Shown here: in pieces, positions 53,043 to 55,257 of the stretch | Numbering within the stretch: position 1 is the first letter of the stretch | Layout of the letters: each line of letters starts with the position of its first letter | NCBI GenBank assembly: GCA_017962965.1 | Contig: JAGCUI010000058.1 | Coordinates: 1 to 55,257 of the forward strand | DNA from: Treponema sp. | GTDB taxonomy: Bacteria; Spirochaetota; Spirochaetia; Treponematales; Treponemataceae | Length of the DNA stretch: 55,257 bases | Direction: 5' to 3' | Translations under genes and position numbers: made by a program | Notes under the pieces: generated by a model | Told to the model about the DNA's origin: nothing | The model's database searches: none | Seen by the model: only the letters and a program-made list of their open reading frames with translations

Positions 53043-53164
53043 AATATACCACCTTTGCCAGATACTGCAATTTCCCTGAATATCCAGGAGAGCACCTTAA
53101 CGGGGCAATAACCAGCGTAGTAAAATAATAAAGATATTATATTCTTATTATCGGCAAGATACAA
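53043..53164 (-). promoter_or_regulatory. thrA promoter and leader
   Basis: On the minus strand TTGTAT (53164-53159), 17-bp spacer, TATAAT (53141-53136); start near 53129. The leader of about 86 nt has a small hairpin CCTG-GATATT-CAGG (53088-53075) and a second copy of AAGGTG upstream of the SD. No known riboswitch or leader peptide was recognised. Confidence 0.55.
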
Positions 53165-53231
53165 GATGATAAACAGTGGGGGAAAAGATTATTCTAAGAC
53201 GATATAATCCTTATGAAAAAAACACTTGTAT

Positions 53232-54542
53232 TTAAAATTCTGTTTGTCTGATAAAACTAACCAGACTTTTATCTGAAGGATATTTATCTATGGAAAAGAA
53301 AATTTGAAAATCAGCTGCATTTACAAAATACCCGAATCCAAGTTCTGTTTGAATCTCCGCTTCATTTAATATTTTTTTCAATTCTGCATATGTAGTTTTA
53401 CCAGCAATGATTTCTTTAGAATTGATTGTTATCTGATCATAAAAAATCGCGAATATGGAAGAATCATCTACAGTAACCTTAACGTTCGCCTTTCCAAGCT
53501 TATGATTATAATAAGGAAGAATCGTTGCAGAATTACACATCATATATCCATCAGGTTCTGTTTTGTCTTTAATAATATCTTCTAATTCAATTTGATTTTC
53601 CTCCAGATTATAATCATCCACTAGAAGGATGTAGTCAGTATGATGATGGCCGGTTTCGGCAGGGATGATGCGGCCGGTGAAGGAATATCTTTTTCCGGGA
53701 ATCCAATCGTTGTCTTTATAAAAAGATTTATAAAAAACAAGCTGCATCTCTTTTATGACGGCCAATTTTTCATCAACAAAAAAATTTTTTGGTTCATCAA
53801 AACATATGATTGATCCAATTTCTTTTGCATCAAGTTCCGGAGTTTCGCCATAATTTGGAGGGCCATAATATTCTTTTTCTATGACTTTTCCAGTGATTTT
53901 TTCATTCACCTCGAATATCAATTTATTGGAAGAAAAGGTGCCGGAAAGTTTGATCCCATATTTTTGTATATTTTCTGTGTACTCAGGTATTGTTCCCTGT
54001 GGCAATGGCTTTGATGAAACATAATAAGTATAAATGCTTTCGGCTGCTTTTCCGATTTTTGTTTTTATGTATTTTGTTTTTTCAAGCGTAAGGATTACTT
54101 CGGTATTTTCGTCAGAAGAATCATAATCAATATCTACTTCCGAAACCTTATAACAATTATCATCTTTTATTTTTTCTTCATCACAATAAAAAATAACCGA
54201 CGCACCAGGATCAAGCTGATAGGTAAAATCATAATATGCATGAGAAAAATTTGCACTCATATTCGGCGAAAGTGAAAAAAGATATTCATTGATTTTTTTA
54301 TCTTCGTCTATGCAGGCACAGGAACAAGCAAGCCCCCGAAAATTGCAATTATCAAGATAAACCAGATTTGATGAATTATTTATAACAACAACTTCTACCT
54401 TATTTTTTTCTGTACTGTTATTTACTTTATTTGTTGTATTTTTAAAACAATTCATCATCAGTAGCATTATACTTAACAACAGGATCATCATTAGTTTCTT
54501 TTCTTTTTTCAAGTCCCAGTTGCCCTCGAATTTCATTTTCAT
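53232..54542 (-). CDS. Lipoprotein of unknown function
   Basis: A 436-residue lipoprotein. The head is basic, and MMILLLSIMLLMMNC gives hydrophobic core and a relaxed lipobox. The mature chain is long, beta-like and rich in Lys, Asp, Tyr and Ile, with a Cys/Ala cluster GLACSCACID at about 60. It contains paired short repeats of the 'EVNEKITGKVIEKEYYGPP' kind and ends SFIRQTEF. The start is uncertain: ATG at 54542 is used, a GTG 12 bases before it and an ATGATG further on are alternatives. Its start lies 22 bases after the stop of the next gene, so an operon is likely. No family recognised. Confidence 0.6.
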   Translation of the reverse strand: MKMKFEGNWDLKKEKKLMMILLLSIMLLMMNCFKNTTNKVNNSTEKNKVEVVVINNSSNLVYLDNCNFRGLACSCACIDEDKKINEYLFSLSPNMSANFSHAYYDFTYQLDPGASVIFYCDEEKIKDDNCYKVSEVDIDYDSSDENTEVILTLEKTKYIKTKIGKAAESIYTYYVSSKPLPQGTIPEYTENIQKYGIKLSGTFSSNKLIFEVNEKITGKVIEKEYYGPPNYGETPELDAKEIGSIICFDEPKNFFVDEKLAVIKEMQLVFYKSFYKDNDWIPGKRYSFTGRIIPAETGHHHTDYILLVDDYNLEENQIELEDIIKDKTEPDGYMMCNSATILPYYNHKLGKANVKVTVDDSSIFAIFYDQITINSKEIIAGKTTYAELKKILNEAEIQTELGFGYFVNAADFQIFFSIDKYPSDKSLVSFIRQTEF

Positions 54543-54564
54543 TTTTAATTGCACTCTCTTTAGA

Positions 54565-55017
54565 TTATTCTATAATCTTATAATTTCCATCTTCATCAAA
54601 GATAAACTGAGTATAATAGTCAAGAGCATAGGGATTATCTTCTTTATGCTTATAAATGCCGAGAGAAAAATCTTTATTTTCTTTTTCCCCATTGGATTTC
54701 ATAAAAGTCAATGTAAAGTCTTTTCCGTGATATCTAACTTCTTGCAGATGATCTTTGTCAGTCTCGATAGCAGCTGATTGCTGAAAGTCTGAAAGAAAAT
54801 AATTAAAGCTGATTAGTTTTTCTGTATCCTTATCGATTAAAACTTCACAATTATTATCTTCAGAATACAGCTTAATTGTTGAAGAATTTTCCACGATTTT
54901 ATATTTCCCGGTCTTAGAAATTTCCTGATAGTCATTTCCGGTTTTAGAAAAAATCAGAGCTGTAATAAGTCCAATATTAATTAATGCAGAGCATAATATG
55001 ATAATTTTTGTTTTCAT
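54565..55017 (-). CDS. Small membrane-anchored or exported protein
   Basis: A 150-residue protein with an N-terminal hydrophobic segment (KTKIIILCSALINIGLITAL) and a charged mature part. Strand-like Lys/Glu/Asp-rich motifs follow (YKIVENSSTIKLYSEDNNCE, LTFMKSNGEKENKDFSLG), with short direct echoes of one another (SKTGNDYQEISKTGKYKIVE). The ATG at 55017 is chosen because AAGGAGG lies seven bases before it; an upstream in-frame ATG would place the SD inside the gene. It is the first gene of the pair with 53232. Function not recognised. Confidence 0.65.
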   Translation of the reverse strand: MKTKIIILCSALINIGLITALIFSKTGNDYQEISKTGKYKIVENSSTIKLYSEDNNCEVLIDKDTEKLISFNYFLSDFQQSAAIETDKDHLQEVRYHGKDFTLTFMKSNGEKENKDFSLGIYKHKEDNPYALDYYTQFIFDEDGNYKIIE

Positions 55018-55041
55018 CTTCTCTCCTCCTTTTATGAACAT

Positions 55042-55168
55042 TTTTTTTCTATAATGATTATCTATTAAGGTTAAACTGTCAAGATTTTATTCTCCCGTTT
55101 CCGGCATATCAGGATTTTGGAATTATTCCGGATATTTATTTTGATTTGACTGCGATAAAAATTTTTGG
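55042..55168. other. Intergenic, nothing recognised except a TTGACT
   Basis: AT-rich spacer between the small membrane protein and the terminal palindromes. It contains TTGATTTGACT near 55141-55151 but no convincing promoter spacing on either strand. Confidence 0.4.
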
Positions 55169-55257
55169 GAAGTGTACACTTCACAAAGAGATTGACATAT
55201 CTCTTTGTGAAGTGTACACCTCACAAAGAGATTGACATATCTCTTTGTGCGCGGACA
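55169..55257. repeat. Tandem 40-bp palindromic repeats at the window edge
   Basis: Two complete units with an exact 40-bp period (55169-55208, 55209-55248) differ by one base (T/C at the GTACAC(T/C)TCAC step). Each unit contains two palindromes: GAAGTGTACACTTC, and CACAAAGAGAT-TGACAT-ATCTCTTTGTG (11-bp arms). Together arms of TGTACACTTCACAAAGAGAT pair with their copy over a 20-bp stem. TTGACA occurs in each loop (55192, 55232). The array may go on past the edge. Confidence 0.85.

Noticed and set aside
53043..53130. Lysine or SAM riboswitch before thrA
   Set aside because: The leader is too short for a lysine aptamer and no core motif of known SAM classes could be matched.
55169..55257. CRISPR array
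   Set aside because: Units are contiguous and palindromic, with no unique spacers and no cas genes.

Overview
The window is AT-rich chromosomal DNA from a spirochaete, most likely a saccharolytic gut or rumen type Treponema. The evidence is the EarP/Arg32 type of EF-P pair, spirochaete-style relaxed lipoboxes on many short secreted proteins, diguanylate cyclases fused to sugar-sensor domains, FN3-rich lipoproteins, and a FliK-like/FlhB-like pair placed directly after the rpsP-khpA-rimM-trmD-rplS cluster. Species assignment is inference. No rRNA, tRNA, CRISPR array, transposase or prophage gene was seen.

Layout. 1-2023 is an accessory, repeat-rich stretch: two copies of a 127-bp-period hairpin repeat, then a decaying family of small exported proteins that share one duplicated promoter and signal-peptide cassette. 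2024-5109 holds a hotdog thioesterase, rpsU, a secreted protein and a DNA polymerase V pair. In that pair the UmuD partner is encoded already in its processed (UmuD') form and has lost its protease dyad. 5254-7065 is a GH127-type beta-L-arabinofuranosidase. 7139-11307 (minus strand) is a seven-gene operon of FliK-like, FlhB-like, YraN, FlgM-like, zinc-ribbon, earP and efp. 11382-13698 is the ribosomal protein/tRNA and rRNA maturation operon. 13872-16869 (minus) holds a polar amino-acid binding lipoprotein, argH and a TraX-like membrane protein. 16966-25434 (plus) holds polA-coaE, a SPOR protein, a beta-rich exported protein, a ParC-like topoisomerase subunit and an IMPACT-family protein. 25426-30487 (minus) holds a LacI-type-sensor/GGDEF protein, uridine phosphorylase and a MoxR ATPase as an operon, plus a secreted protein with an NADase-type glycan-binding domain. 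30756-33877 is a carbohydrate ABC importer without its ATPase. 34080-36314 is aconitase. 36523-43959 is a four-gene envelope operon of two large FN3 lipoproteins, a small lipoprotein and a barrel-like protein. 44019-50025 has isocitrate dehydrogenase, glutamate racemase, pentapeptide and metallo-beta-lactamase-fold proteins and a membrane-anchored HExxH protein. 50026-53042 is thrA-ilvN. 53232-55017 are two exported proteins. The window ends in 40-bp tandem palindromes.

How it fits together. Sugar capture (GH127, the ABC importer, the sugar-sensor diguanylate cyclase) and a partial oxidative TCA branch (aconitase plus isocitrate dehydrogenase, giving 2-oxoglutarate) feed amino-acid synthesis (argH, thrA, ilvN, murI). 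The EarP/EF-P, RimM, TrmD and ribosomal proteins form the translation block.

The most interesting cross-cutting signal is a set of transcription units with no Shine-Dalgarno sequence and a TATAAT-like box only 6-9 nt before the start codon. This points to widespread leaderless mRNAs, with argH as the best case (TTGAAA, 17 bp, TATAAT, 6 nt, ATG).
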